A DNA stretch of 64,000 nucleotides from Oscillatoriaceae cyanobacterium M7585_C2015_266 (GTDB lineage: Bacteria; Cyanobacteriota; Cyanobacteriia; Cyanobacteriales; Oscillatoriaceae). This document shows, one piece after another, positions 25,750 through 36,300 of the stretch (positions are counted from its first letter, which is position 1; the number at the start of each line of letters is the position of its first letter). The stretch covers positions 1 through 64,000 of the forward strand of contig DVEG01000029.1 in the NCBI GenBank assembly GCA_015295835.1. The letters run 5' to 3'. The notes below the pieces were generated by a model, which saw only the letters and a program-made list of their open reading frames with translations, was not told the DNA's origin and did no database searches. Made by a program: the position numbers and the translations under genes.

Positions 25750-27093
25750 ATGAGTTACGATTATGATTTGTTTGTGATAGGTGCGGGCTCGGGAGGGGTG
25801 TCAGCATCCCGAAGAGCAGCTTCTTATGGGGCAAAAGTAGCGATCGCAGAAAACGACTTAGTAGGGGGCACCTGTGTAATTCGCGGTTGCGTGCCCAAAA
25901 AACTAATGGTGTATGCCTCTAGCTTTTCCCATCTTTACCAAGATGCCCTGGGCTACGGCTGGGGGAAAGTAGAACCCAGCTTCGAGTGGCAAAAAATGAT
26001 AGAGGCAGTCAATAAAGAAGTACGGCGACTGTCACAAGTCTATATTGACATGCTGGAAAAATCAGGGGTTGAACTGATTCACGGTAAAGCAGTATTTTTA
26101 GATGCTCATACCGTGCAAGTGGGAGAGCGTAAAATCACTGCCGATAAAATTTTAATTGCTGTGGGCGGGGAAGCAGTAAAGCTAGATATTCCAGGTATAG
26201 AATATAGTATTACTTCGCGGGAAATGTTCCACCTCAAGGAGCAACCGAAGCGTTTTGCTGTAATAGGCGGCGGCTATATTGCGGTGGAGTTTGCGTGTAT
26301 TATGCACGGCTTGGGTTCTGAGGTGACGCAAATAATCCGTAGAGATTTGATTTTGCGAGGGTTTGATGATGATATCCGTAAGGATGTTCAGGAGGGAATG
26401 ATTAAGCACGGCGTGAAGTTTCTTACAGAGACTAGGGTGGAAAAAATAGAAAAGAAAGAGGATGGGTTGGAATTGACTTTAGCTGGAAAAGGGGCAGGGA
26501 AAATAACAGTAGATGCTGTATTGTGTGCAACCGGGCGGCAACCGAATATAAAAGAATTGGGTTTGGAAAATGCAGGGGTGGAAGTGGTAAATGGAGCGAT
26601 TGCAGTTAAGCCAGATAGTTGTACTAGTCAACCTAATATTTATGCAGTGGGAGATTGTACTAATCGTGTTAATTTGACACCAGTTGCGATCGCTCAAGGG
26701 CGAGCTTTTGCTGATACTGTATTTGGGCATATCCCGCGCTATATCACTCATAAAAATATTCCATCGGCAGTGTTTGCCCAGCCAGAGGCAGCAACCGTAG
26801 GTATGAGTGAAGCTGAAGCAAGGGAAAAATTGGGTGACAATGTAATTGTGTATCGTACTAAATTCCGCCCCATGTTTCACAGTCTCACCGGTGCAGATGA
26901 GAAAGTTATGATTAAATTGGTGGTGGATAGAGTTACTGAGCGTGTGTTAGGGGCGCATATGGTGGGGAAAGATGCGGCAGAAATTATTCAGGGAATTGCG
27001 ATCGCTATAAATATGGGAGCAACTAAGAAAGATTTTGACAATACTATAGCCCTGCATCCATCTTCTGCTGAAGAATTTGTGTTATTGCGCTGA
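25750..27093 (+). CDS. gor: Glutathione-disulfide reductase
   Basis: An FAD-dependent pyridine nucleotide-disulfide oxidoreductase of the glutathione reductase type, 447 residues from ATG 25750. It reduces oxidised glutathione with NAD(P)H. Visible features are the FAD-binding start DLFVIGAGSGGVSASRRAA, the redox-active disulfide in GGTCVIRGCVPKKL, the second nucleotide-binding loop FAVIGGGYIAVEFA, IYAVGDCT for FAD, and the C-terminal catalytic His in ALHPSSAEEFVLLR. The dinucleotide-binding loop GGGYIA follows the cyanobacterial form. A nine-residue longer start at ATG 25723 is possible, but the ribosome-binding site AAAGGGAAG at 25735-25743 sits correctly for 25750. The gene appears monocistronic and converges on the kinase gene with 16 bp between stops. 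Confidence 0.93.
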   Translation: MSYDYDLFVIGAGSGGVSASRRAASYGAKVAIAENDLVGGTCVIRGCVPKKLMVYASSFSHLYQDALGYGWGKVEPSFEWQKMIEAVNKEVRRLSQVYIDMLEKSGVELIHGKAVFLDAHTVQVGERKITADKILIAVGGEAVKLDIPGIEYSITSREMFHLKEQPKRFAVIGGGYIAVEFACIMHGLGSEVTQIIRRDLILRGFDDDIRKDVQEGMIKHGVKFLTETRVEKIEKKEDGLELTLAGKGAGKITVDAVLCATGRQPNIKELGLENAGVEVVNGAIAVKPDSCTSQPNIYAVGDCTNRVNLTPVAIAQGRAFADTVFGHIPRYITHKNIPSAVFAQPEAATVGMSEAEAREKLGDNVIVYRTKFRPMFHSLTGADEKVMIKLVVDRVTERVLGAHMVGKDAAEIIQGIAIAINMGATKKDFDNTIALHPSSAEEFVLLR

Positions 27094-27109
27094 CAGGTGA
27101 AGCCAGCTA

Positions 27110-28696
27110 TTATTCTACATCTTCCTTAATGTACAAAAATGGTAATGCTATAAATAAAATAGCCAAAAATATGCCAAAAGCATCGTTGAAAAGAATCTGG
27201 ATGTTTAAGAAATTTATCAACAAAGTTAATAATCCCAGTTCTTTAAATAGCTGAACATCCTTGAGCTTTTTATTATTTTGCGCCAGGTACTTTTTGACCA
27301 CTATAAAACCACCAGCTATTAACAGAGAATTTGCAGCTTTGAAAACGATAATTTTGTTGAAAATAAAAAAAATCATAAAAAACATTAAAGTATCCAGCCA
27401 AAAATATTTATTTAAAAATATATTCTTATCTTCTGGCAAGTTTAATTTATTATTGGCTGGTGGGGTGACTTTAAATAATTGTTGCCACTCAGGAATATTC
27501 TCTCTTTTAACTCTTCCGAATGCTTTAATTTTATCAATCTGTGTAAGTTGTAAAGCAGTTAGTTCTTTGGAGATAATTTTTGATATTGTTTTGTAATTTA
27601 CAGGCGTATATTTATTGCGGTTGAGAACTAGCGTTAGCTTATTATCTTTAGATAAATTAACTTGAACTTTGAGCTGATAATTACTGAGAGCATTTTGCAA
27701 TATTTGCTGAATTTTAGCACATTGATTTTGAATATTTTCCTGAGTAGAAAAAGCAGGTATTATTTGGGTATTTGTTTCTTTTTCAGCAGAAGTTAGTCGA
27801 GCGTTCGGGCTCTGTTTTTGGGGAATATTTAAAGCTTTAATTACTTGTGCAGCCGATAAATAGCGGCGGTTGACAGCAGTTTGTATCATTTTATCTAACA
27901 CGCGAGCCAGCTCAGCACTTATCGGCTGTTTAACAAAATCCCGCCAAGCCCAAGTTCCCTCACCGTTATCGAATAAATCAAACGGGGGTATTTCTGTTAG
28001 CAAATGGATACAGGTAACTCCTAGACTATATAAATCACTGGCAAAAACAGCTTTGCCCATCATTTGTTCGGGAGCTGCATAAGCGGCAGAGCCAATAGCA
28101 GTATCAGTTTTTTGTAAGATGGTATGGTTGACTAATTTTGCCGCCCCGAAATCGACTAAAACCAGTTTTTTATCGGAAGTGCGACGAATAATATTTTCCG
28201 GTTTAATATCGCGGTGAATAACTTTGTGGCTATGGATGAAATCTAGCACTGGCAGCAAATCTTGTAGCAACTGGCGAATCTGAAACTCATTAAAAGCTCC
28301 AGACTCAGCCAATTCAACGGCAAGATTGCGCCCATCGATGAATTCTTGTATTAAGTACTGCTGTTGCCCTTTTTCAAAATGAGCTAGCAATTCAGGAATT
28401 TGGGGGTGTTTTCCCAAAACTTCCAAGCGAGAGGCTTCGGCGCGGAATAATTCAGCCGCTTTTATCGTATCGATGAAGCCTTGATTTTGAGGGAAAAACT
28501 GTTTGATGACGCAGCGAGGGTGAGACGGTTTCCCTTCGTCTTCTGCCTCAAAAGTTCTCCCAAAGCCCCCAGCGCCTATAGGTTTGATGGCTCGGTAGCG
28601 CTCGCCCAACAGTAAAGGTGAGCCACAATTCTTACAGAATTTGGCATCCCTGGTATTGTGGGGCTTTTGGCAATCTGGATTGAGGCAATAGCTCAT
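27110..28696 (-). CDS. Ser/Thr protein kinase with zinc ribbon and membrane tail
   Basis: A 528-residue Hanks-type kinase. An N-terminal zinc ribbon (Cys4, Cys9, Cys21, Cys24) precedes the kinase domain (about 33-290). Kinase motifs are complete: Gly loop GAGGFGRTFEAED, Lys65 in CVIKQFF, catalytic HRDIKPEN (161-168), DFG 182-184, and APE at 208-210. A linker (290-320) leads to a region of about 85 residues (325-410; LKVQVNLSKDNKLTLVLN) of a type found in other cyanobacterial proteins but without a known function. The C-terminal 100 residues hold about four hydrophobic helices, which should anchor the protein in a membrane. It is predicted to be active. It is monocistronic, with a 380-bp upstream gap. 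Confidence 0.92.
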   Translation of the reverse strand: MSYCLNPDCQKPHNTRDAKFCKNCGSPLLLGERYRAIKPIGAGGFGRTFEAEDEGKPSHPRCVIKQFFPQNQGFIDTIKAAELFRAEASRLEVLGKHPQIPELLAHFEKGQQQYLIQEFIDGRNLAVELAESGAFNEFQIRQLLQDLLPVLDFIHSHKVIHRDIKPENIIRRTSDKKLVLVDFGAAKLVNHTILQKTDTAIGSAAYAAPEQMMGKAVFASDLYSLGVTCIHLLTEIPPFDLFDNGEGTWAWRDFVKQPISAELARVLDKMIQTAVNRRYLSAAQVIKALNIPQKQSPNARLTSAEKETNTQIIPAFSTQENIQNQCAKIQQILQNALSNYQLKVQVNLSKDNKLTLVLNRNKYTPVNYKTISKIISKELTALQLTQIDKIKAFGRVKRENIPEWQQLFKVTPPANNKLNLPEDKNIFLNKYFWLDTLMFFMIFFIFNKIIVFKAANSLLIAGGFIVVKKYLAQNNKKLKDVQLFKELGLLTLLINFLNIQILFNDAFGIFLAILFIALPFLYIKEDVE

Positions 28697-29076
28697 ATCG
28701 GCTTGCGATTTTCTAGATATATTTTTCTATGTTAATTAATTTGTTTTTTTAAGTGCAAGCTCAGGTTCAGCGTTTAAACTACGGTTTGTCTATCGGGAAA
28801 CCTTGTTTTTCGGTGTCTGTTAGAATTTCAGGCGTAAATAAATAAAATTGTAAGCAGTTGATGAACCCCAAACCTGGATATATCCAAAACCTCTGGAAAT
28901 ACGGTTTTATCTAGGTAAAAATACTCATAAATAGGTAATAGGGGCAGCCATTCTCAAATGGATATTTAATATTCAAAGATATTGACTGTGGTTGGCATCT
29001 ATTTTAGACGAATTAGAATAAAGCAAAGCAGCCAAAATTTATTACAAAAAATGAAATTTGAGAGAGAATAAAAAAA
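28697..29076. other. Intergenic region, nothing supported
   Basis: A 380-bp stretch between the kinase gene and the upstream UDG-family gene, both on the minus strand. It is AT-rich, and only chance ORFs of under 20 codons are visible. It presumably carries the kinase promoter. Confidence 0.4.
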
Positions 29077-29766
29077 TTAGATGAACTCAGTTGCTTGTGG
29101 TAAAATTTCAGCTAGACGCTGTTGAAACATTTGCGGGAATTGCTGGTAATATTGTTGATTTAAAGGGGAAGGGTGAGGCAGAGGGTAAAGTGTGACTGTT
29201 TTGGAATATAAGTTCCAATGCTCGTCTTTAGCAGTAAGGGTGACTTGAATGGAGCGGTTGTAGCGATCGCTCCTATCGAAAAATTCCTTCAGATTCCCTG
29301 CATAAGGGCTAAACCAATTAAATGCTTCATTTCCCAGAGTGATAATTTTATCTCCTTTCCAATGCCAGACTAAAAGTTTTTCTAAAAAAGGACGAAAGCG
29401 TTTTTTAACAGTTTCTGTATAAGCTTTGTTACCGGGGGGCTTGTAGGGAACTGTATTTGTTAGTAAGACGCGCCCAAGTACGATACTTAAATCAGTGTTT
29501 TTGCTGGGTTCATAACCATACATAGCGCGATAAAGCCCCTGACGCACTAGCCTACCAGCAGCCCCGTAAAGTGGTTGACGTGCAAAAACTTCCTCTTTTC
29601 CTAAATCGCGGGCAAAAATACAGAGTTGACTTTCTAGGTTGCCAGCATAAAGAATTGGCTGGGTAGGAGATAAACCGGCTTCCTGATAAACCGGTATGTC
29701 GATAGGAAATTCCGCTCTTTCGGCTTCTTGTTTAATTTCAGCAATTAGTTGTTCAATGTTTGACAT
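29077..29766 (-). CDS. Uracil-DNA glycosylase superfamily protein
   Basis: A 229-residue protein of the uracil-DNA glycosylase superfamily. The N-terminal half contains ILYAGNLESQLCIFARDLG and AGRLVRQGLY, resembling the water-activating loop region. The middle holds LLTNTVPYKPPGNKAYT. The C-terminal LPHPSPLNQQY matches the DNA-intercalation loop HPSPLN. I expect removal of uracil or a related lesion from DNA, although this branch lacks characterised members known to me. It does not show the iron-sulfur Cys set of family 4 enzymes. A small amber-interrupted gene lies just upstream (28-bp gap) in the same orientation. Confidence 0.8.
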   Translation of the reverse strand: MSNIEQLIAEIKQEAERAEFPIDIPVYQEAGLSPTQPILYAGNLESQLCIFARDLGKEEVFARQPLYGAAGRLVRQGLYRAMYGYEPSKNTDLSIVLGRVLLTNTVPYKPPGNKAYTETVKKRFRPFLEKLLVWHWKGDKIITLGNEAFNWFSPYAGNLKEFFDRSDRYNRSIQVTLTAKDEHWNLYSKTVTLYPLPHPSPLNQQYYQQFPQMFQQRLAEILPQATEFI

Positions 29767-29794
29767 AGAATTAGGAATTTAGAAATAGATTTTG

Positions 29795-30091
29795 TCAGTG
29801 GGGATTGCCGCCGTAGAAAAAGGCAATTTCTTTTTCACTGAGAGGGGCAAAGTCGGCGTTTGTCAGCATCTGGTTAAGGGTTTCTGGGGAGTAATGCTAA
29901 GCTCCAATCCGCACCGCGATCGCATGGTATTGCTGCGCTGGCGGCCATTCAAGGGCCATTACTTGTCGGTAAAGTTCTAATTTGGCAGCAGGAATGGGGC
30001 TGCCGTCAAAATCAATTCCTTGAGCGCTCACTGCGTCAACTGCATCAGCGCCAGTGGTATTATTAGAAGCAAAATTGGTTTCAGAAGACAT
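29795..30091 (-). pseudogene. Small gene interrupted by one in-frame TAG
   Basis: The frame from ATG 30091 encodes 64 residues, ending AQQYHAIAVRIGA. It then meets TAG at 29897-29899 and continues in the same frame for 33 residues (HYSPETLNQMLTNADF, LSEKEIAFFYGG) to a TGA at 29795. The downstream part keeps normal amino-acid composition. The simplest reading is a 98-residue protein inactivated by a CAG-to-TAG change; a sequencing error is the main alternative. I do not recognise the family. It lies 28 bp upstream of the UDG-family gene and may share its transcript. TAG ends several intact genes in the window (rpoZ, rpoC1), so recoding is unlikely. Confidence 0.6.
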
Positions 30092-30210
30092 GGCAGTTTT
30101 TCAGGCTACGGCAGCATTTTACCAGCGCTGATACTCTCGTTTTCTCGCAGTTAGTTTTTTATGGCTTTTTGTTTAAAACTTTTTATTTTTTTATTTAGTT
30201 TAGTACTAAT

Positions 30211-31515
30211 CTACATCTGCCTTGTTTGAGTGCGCAGCTGCACTGAGTCAATCCTACCAGGAAAGCCTTCAGTATTGGCCAAAACTTGAAGAGCATGGGC
30301 TGCTTTTTGCAGGGCTAAGGGGGAGTATTCGATTAAGTTAGAGTGTTTCATAAAAGTTTCCACGCTAACCGGGGAGGAATAACGAGCTGCACCATTTGCA
30401 GGCAGTGAATAGTTGATGCCAGTGAGAGAGTCTCCCACCGCTTGTGGCGTTGCCCCTCCTAAGAAAATGGTGCCGGCGTGGTGAATTTGTTTCAGCAACT
30501 CCCAAGGTTCGGCTACCTGTAATTCTAAGTTTTGTGGCCCGAATTGATTGCAGAGTTCTGCTGCTCCGGCGAGGGAATCAACGACGACAACTAAGCCGTA
30601 ATGGGCGATCGCTTTCTCCGTGGGGGTGCGGCGTGGGTGAGTCTCTAAATGTCGTTCCACTTCTAAGACTGTTTTTCTTGCTAGTACAGAATCTGGTGTT
30701 AGTAGAATTGCAGCCGCCATTGGGTCTTTTTCCGCTTGAGCTATCATATCAGCGGCTACGTGCAGGGGATTAGCCGATTTGTCGGCGATAATTAACAGTT
30801 CTGATGGCCAGCCCAAGCCATCGAGGGCTACAGTGCCGTAGACTTGTTTTTTTGCTAGGGTGACATAGATATTACCGTGGCCTGCGATCACGTCTACTTT
30901 TGGGATTGTTTCTGTGCCGTAAGCCAGGGCTGCGATCGCCTGTGCCCCTCCCACCCGATAAATTTCTTGCACTCCTGCTTCCTGTGCCGCTACTAGGACT
31001 GCTGGGTGAATTGTTTTTTCTTTTCCCGGCGGTGTTACTATTATGATCCGGGGCACTCCTGCTACTTTAGCAGGAATAGCATTCATTAGTACCGCCGTTG
31101 GATAAGCCACTCTTCCCCCTGCAATGTAGAGCCCAGCTCGTTCTACTGGTGTGTAGCGTTTGCCAATGACGATCTCATTTTCTTCAAATTTTACCCAAGA
31201 TTTGGGGATGCGCTGACGGTGAAACGCTTCAATTTTTTCCGCTACTTCCCGAATTGCATCTAGTAATTCTTTGGGCACTTGTTGATAGGCGGCGTCTAGT
31301 TCCGAACCGCTGACTCGCAGTTCTTCCCGGCTGAGAGCATATTGATCGAATTCTTCTGTATAATGCAAAAGTGCTCGATCACCTTGACGTTTCACCGCTT
31401 GCAGCACCTCTCGGACTGTTGCCTCTTTGTGAAATACCTGCTCGTCTTGGGTGCGCTCGCCAATTCGCCGCAGTTCTGCCTCTGCCTCAGCTCGCTGAGT
31501 AATGATTCGCAGCAT
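30211..31515 (-). CDS. hisD: Histidinol dehydrogenase
   Basis: The enzyme of the last two steps of histidine synthesis, oxidising L-histidinol to L-histidine with two NAD molecules and a zinc ion. The 434-residue sequence is full length. Key features are the N-terminal ATVREVLQAVKRQGDRALL, the central YIAGGRVAYPTAVLMNAIPA, the signature VGGAQAIAALAYGT followed by VDVIAGHGNIYVTLAKK, and the zinc/active-site region SADMIAQAEKDPMA-like (here AADMIAQAEKDPMAAAIL). The C-terminus has FMKHSNLIEYS. The gene appears monocistronic, with no other his genes nearby, as is common in cyanobacteria. Confidence 0.95.
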   Translation of the reverse strand: MLRIITQRAEAEAELRRIGERTQDEQVFHKEATVREVLQAVKRQGDRALLHYTEEFDQYALSREELRVSGSELDAAYQQVPKELLDAIREVAEKIEAFHRQRIPKSWVKFEENEIVIGKRYTPVERAGLYIAGGRVAYPTAVLMNAIPAKVAGVPRIIIVTPPGKEKTIHPAVLVAAQEAGVQEIYRVGGAQAIAALAYGTETIPKVDVIAGHGNIYVTLAKKQVYGTVALDGLGWPSELLIIADKSANPLHVAADMIAQAEKDPMAAAILLTPDSVLARKTVLEVERHLETHPRRTPTEKAIAHYGLVVVVDSLAGAAELCNQFGPQNLELQVAEPWELLKQIHHAGTIFLGGATPQAVGDSLTGINYSLPANGAARYSSPVSVETFMKHSNLIEYSPLALQKAAHALQVLANTEGFPGRIDSVQLRTQTRQM

Positions 31516-31822
31516 GGAATAGGAATGCCAATCTAGGACTTACCCGCAACGAGAACGTCTTGGACAACATCTCGAACAAACTGCCAGCGATCGCTTTCTA
31601 AAATATGAAGCTTAGTGCTGACTTTTCACGATTTACTATCTGGGGCCTATGGCTGACAGCAAACCGCTATAGAGATGTTAGTCTTATCCGTACTCGTTGT
31701 TTATATAAGCTTAACGCGGATTTCCCGTGCTTATCCCCCTTTTCACTGCTTGGCAAATGCTATAGTATAATTTTCAATAGTCTGATTATTTTTGCCCTCA
31801 AACAGTTTCTTTAGGACATACT
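31516..31822. promoter_or_regulatory. Divergent hisD-rpsT intergenic region
   Basis: This 307-bp gap must hold the promoters of both hisD (minus) and rpsT (plus). A TATAAT at 31766-31771 is a fair -10 candidate for rpsT, but no convincing -35 lies 16-18 bp before it. AGGA at 31813-31816 is the rpsT ribosome-binding site. A HIP1 octamer lies near 31588. Confidence 0.5.
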
Positions 31823-32137
31823 GTGGCCAATATCAAATCCGCTATTAAACGCGCCCAAATCAGCGAACGCAACCGTTTGCGCAACAAAGCCTACAAATCA
31901 GCCATTAAGACGCTGATGAAAAAATATTTTGCTGCCGTGGAACAGTATGCCACTAATCCCACCCCAGAGATGATGGCACAAGTGCAAACTCGCATGGCAG
32001 AAGCTTTCAGCAAAATTGACAAAGCCGTGAAAAGAGGTGTCTTGCACCGCAACAACGGTGCCCGTAAAAAATCACGCCTTACTAGAGCACTGAAAGCTTA
32101 CACCTCAGCATCTGCCAATGCAGCAGCAACTACTTAA
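31823..32137 (+). CDS. rpsT: 30S ribosomal protein S20
   Basis: Ribosomal protein bS20, 104 residues, which binds 16S rRNA early in 30S assembly. The sequence is diagnostic: [20 protein letters not shown], then ALKTLMKKY-like text (here [10 protein letters not shown]) and the rRNA-binding [15 protein letters not shown] near the C-terminus. It starts with GTG at 31823, positioned by AGGA at 31813-31816 and by the conserved second residue Ala. The C-terminal tail is slightly extended and Ala/Thr-rich. It is followed on the same strand by tatD and rpoB, the usual cyanobacterial order. Confidence 0.96.
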   Translation: MANIKSAIKRAQISERNRLRNKAYKSAIKTLMKKYFAAVEQYATNPTPEMMAQVQTRMAEAFSKIDKAVKRGVLHRNNGARKKSRLTRALKAYTSASANAAATT

Positions 32138-32454
32138 AGCAGCAAGCTATTCGTGAACGGCAATTCTTCTTTTCCTACTTGCGCTACCAACAGCAGCTTG
32201 AGGAAAAGTCTACTCTGCAGCCTTTTGTACCCCCCGTTTTATGGATGGGGTAGCAAAGAGCTGCATTTGTGCTACCATTTGAGGGTATAAACGCAGACTT
32301 TGGCCCAACAGTAATACCATCGGAGAGACAACAAAACAAAACTAGCCTCACAAACAGTTTTTAATTTAAACAGACAAGATTACTAAGCCACCCGCACCAG
32401 CCAAATACCAGTTAGGGATTGAAAAAAAACAACAAACCTAGGAATTGAAATCAA
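32138..32454. other. rpsT-tatD intergenic region
   Basis: A 317-bp gap with no coding sequence. A short palindrome-like CCCCCCGTTTTATGGATGGGG lies near 32229-32250. I see no clear promoter or terminator. tatD may be read from its own promoter here or from rpsT. Confidence 0.35.
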
Positions 32455-33222
32455 ATGATAGATACGCACGTACACATCAACTTTGACATGTTCGTGCCAG
32501 ATATAAATGCCGTAGCTGAACGGTGGAGAAAAGCGGGGGTAGTAAGGTTAGTCCATTCCTGTTGTCATCCCCAAGAATTTGCCAGCATTAAAGAACTGGC
32601 AGAGCGCTTTTCAGAATTGTCATTTGCAGTAGGGCTTCATCCCCTAGAAGCTGACAAATGGACATCTTCGTTGCAGCTGCAAATTCGAGATTTAGCCAGC
32701 TCTGATTCCCGGGTAGTGGCCATAGGGGAGACAGGTCTGGACTTTTATAAAGCTGACAATAAGGAAATGCAAAAAGCAGCATTTATTTCGCAACTAGAAA
32801 TTGCCCAAATGCTAGACTTGCCAGTTATTATACACTGTCGAGATGCGGCGGCAACAATGGCAGAAATACTGAGGGATTTCTGGGCAAGAAAAGGCCCCGT
32901 GCGCGGAGTAATGCACTGTTGGGGAGGAACCCCAGAAGAAATGGAATGGTTTTTAGAATTGGGTTTATATATTAGTTTCAGCGGTATTGTCACTTTCAAA
33001 AATGCCAACCAGATTCAGGAATCCGCTCGCCGAGTCAGGAGCGATCGCCTCCTGATTGAGACAGATTGTCCATTTCTTGCGCCAGTTCCCAAAAGAGGAA
33101 AGCGTAACGAACCAGCTTATGTGCGATACGTGGCTGAAAAAATAGCAGCCCTAAGAGAAGTATCTTTGGAAACCATAGTTACACAAACTACAGAAAATGC
33201 CTGTCAGCTTTTCCGTTTTTGA
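32455..33222 (+). CDS. tatD: TatD-family metal-dependent DNase
   Basis: A 255-residue TIM-barrel hydrolase of the TatD family, with reported 3'-5' exonuclease activity on DNA and RNA. Metal-ligand motifs are all present: HVH at residues 4-6, GETGLDF for the Glu, [17 protein letters not shown], and [20 protein letters not shown] near the C-terminus with the final Asp. The length is typical. It lies between rpsT and rpoB on the same strand, 100 bp before rpoB, but rpoB has its own strong promoter in that gap. Confidence 0.94.
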   Translation: MIDTHVHINFDMFVPDINAVAERWRKAGVVRLVHSCCHPQEFASIKELAERFSELSFAVGLHPLEADKWTSSLQLQIRDLASSDSRVVAIGETGLDFYKADNKEMQKAAFISQLEIAQMLDLPVIIHCRDAAATMAEILRDFWARKGPVRGVMHCWGGTPEEMEWFLELGLYISFSGIVTFKNANQIQESARRVRSDRLLIETDCPFLAPVPKRGKRNEPAYVRYVAEKIAALREVSLETIVTQTTENACQLFRF

Positions 33223-33255
33223 TCCCGATTTCTTAAATTTCTAATTATATAATAA

Positions 33256-33284
33256 TTGACATACCAGTTTAAAAACAGTATAAT
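33256..33284 (+). promoter_or_regulatory. Consensus sigma-70-type promoter for rpoB
   Basis: TTGACA at 33256-33261 and TATAAT at 33279-33284 are separated by exactly 17 bp. This is a perfect match to the housekeeping consensus in both boxes and spacing. It lies 40 bp upstream of the rpoB start and after the tatD stop, so it should drive rpoB and perhaps rpoC1-rpoC2. A HIP1 octamer GCGATCGC follows at about 33294. Confidence 0.85.
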
Positions 33285-33323
33285 ATAGAATTTGCGATCG
33301 CGCCAACCCGTTTGAGGAGACGC

Positions 33324-36300
33324 ATGACTAATCAGAGCTTCTTGGCACCCTCCTTCACCTTGCCAGACCTTGTAGAAATCCAGAGAGCCAGCTTTCGTTG
33401 GTTTCTAGAAGAGGGACTGATTGAAGAACTCAATAGTTTCTCACCAATATGCGACTACACAGGCAAGCTAGAATTGCATTTTATAGGAAAAGACTACAAA
33501 CTCAAACGCCCAAAATACGACGTTGACGAAGCCAAACGGCGAGACAGCACCTACGCCGTCCAGATGTACGTGCCCACGAGATTGATAAACAAAGAAACAG
33601 GCGAAATCAAAGAGCAAGAAGTTTTCATCGGCGATTTGCCACTAATGACTGAGCGCGGCACATTCATCATCAACGGCGCAGAAAGAGTGATCGTCAACCA
33701 AATCGTACGGTCGCCAGGAGTATACTACAAATCCGAAACCGACAAAAACGGTCGCCGCACATACAACGCCTCCCTGATACCCAACCGAGGAGCATGGCTA
33801 AAATTTGAAACCGACAAAAACGACCTAGTTTGGGTGCGAATAGACAAAACCCGCAAACTATCTGCCCAAGTACTGCTAAAAGCATTAGGGCTTAGCGACA
33901 GCGAAATATTCGACGCCCTACGCCACCCAGAATACTTCCAAAAAACCATAGAAAAAGAAGGCCAATTCAGCGAAGAAGAAGCTCTAATGGAACTGTACCG
34001 CAAACTGCGGCCAGGAGAACCCCCCACCGTATCCGGCGGACAGCAGCTACTAGATTCCCGCTTTTTCGATCCCAAACGCTACGATCTGGGGCGCGTAGGT
34101 CGCTACAAACTAAACAAAAAACTGAGACTAAACGTACCGGAAACTACCCGTGTGCTGACGCCACAAGACATATTGGCAGCAGTAGACTATCTAATAAATT
34201 TAGAATTTGATATCGGCACAACCGACGATATCGACCACTTGGGTAATCGACGGGTGCGCAGCGTCGGCGAACTACTACAAAACCAAGTACGCGTAGGGCT
34301 AAACCGTCTTGAGCGGATTATTCGAGAGCGGATGACAGTTTCCGATGCCGAAACACTCACACCAGCTAGCTTAGTAAACCCAAAACCCCTAGTAGCAGCA
34401 ATTAAAGAGTTTTTCGGGTCGTCGCAGCTCTCCCAATTTATGGATCAAACTAACCCCCTTGCAGAACTAACCCACAAACGACGACTGTCTGCATTGGGAC
34501 CAGGAGGGCTGACACGAGAAAGAGCCGGCTTCGCTGTGCGAGATATCCACCCATCCCACTACGGGCGCATCTGTCCAATAGAAACTCCAGAAGGTCCGAA
34601 TGCAGGGTTGATCGGGTCTTTGGCAACTCACGCCCGCGTAAATGAATATGGGTTTATCGAAACGCCTTTTTATCCAGTAGAAAATGGCAGGGTATTGCGC
34701 GATCGCCCCCCAGTATTTATGACAGCAGACGAAGAAGACGATCTGCGCGTCGCTCCCGGAGATATTTCCGTTGACGAACAAGGATACATCCAGGGCGAAA
34801 CAGTCCCAGTACGCTACCGCCAAGAATTTACCACCACCACCCCAGACCAGGTGGACTACATAGCAATTTCCCCCGTACAGATTATCTCAGTCGCCACCTC
34901 CCTGATACCCTTCCTCGAACACGACGACGCCAACCGCGCCCTCATGGGGTCCAACATGCAGCGGCAAGCAGTTCCCCTGCTCAAGCCAGAACGCCCTCTA
35001 GTCGGCACAGGATTAGAAGCCCAAGCAGCACGAGACTCAGGGATGGTTATTGTCTCCCGCACCGACGGAGAAGTCGTTTATGTCTCTGCTGAACGCATCA
35101 TCGTAAAATCCCGTGCAGCCAACACCCAAACCCAAGAAAACCACCCCGAAGAAAATTTCAACATCCGCGAATACGACGACTTAAAAGAGAAAAACTACTC
35201 GGCATTCAAAGCCAAATTCAGCAACTACATCGAATACCAACTCCAAAAATATCAGCGTTCCAACCAAGATACCTGCCTCAACCAGCGCCCCCTCGTATTT
35301 GAAGGCGATGAAGTCCTCGCCGGTCAAATCCTCGCAGATGGCTCGGCTACAGAAGGCGGCGAACTCGCCCTCGGACAAAATATCCTCGTCGCCTATATGC
35401 CCTGGGAAGGCTACAACTACGAAGACGCTATCCTGATAAGCGAACGTCTCGTTTACGATGACGTCTACACTTCTATTCACATAGAAAAATACGAAATTGA
35501 AGCCCGGCAAACAAAACTAGGACCAGAAGAAATTACACGGGAAATTCCTAATGTCGGTGAAGATGCCCTGCGTCAATTGGATGAAAACGGTATCATCCGC
35601 ATCGGAGCATGGGTAGAGTCCGGAGATATCCTCGTGGGTAAAGTAACTCCTAAAGGAGAATCTGACCAACCCCCAGAAGAAAAATTGCTGCGGGCAATTT
35701 TCGGCGAAAAAGCTCGTGATGTGCGCGACAACTCTCTACGTGTTCCTAACGGCGAAAAAGGTCGCGTCGTCGATGTGCGCGTGTTTACCCGTGAACAAGG
35801 TGATGAACTGCCACCAGGCGCAAATATGGTTGTGCGCGTTTATGTGGCTCAAAAACGCAAAATTCAAGTAGGAGACAAAATGGCAGGTCGCCACGGAAAT
35901 AAAGGGATTATTTCTCGTATCCTGCCAATTGAAGATATGCCTTACCTGCCCGACGGCACCCCAGTCGATATAGTCCTCAATCCTCTGGGAGTGCCTTCGC
36001 GAATGAACGTGGGCCAAATTTTTGAATGCTTGCTAGGATGGGCCGCACACTACCTCGATGTCCGTTTCAAAATCGTTCCGTTTGACGAAATGCACGGAGC
36101 TGAAAAATCACGGGAAACAGTACACGCTAAGTTGAGGCAGGCTCGTGAGAAAACTGGTTATGACTGGCTTTTTAATGAAGACGAGCCAGGGAAAATTACA
36201 GTGATCGATGGACGAACTGGTGAACCTTTTGATCGCCCAGTGACGGTGGGCAAGGCTTATATGCTTAAGCTAGTTCATTTAGTTGACGATAAAATTCACG

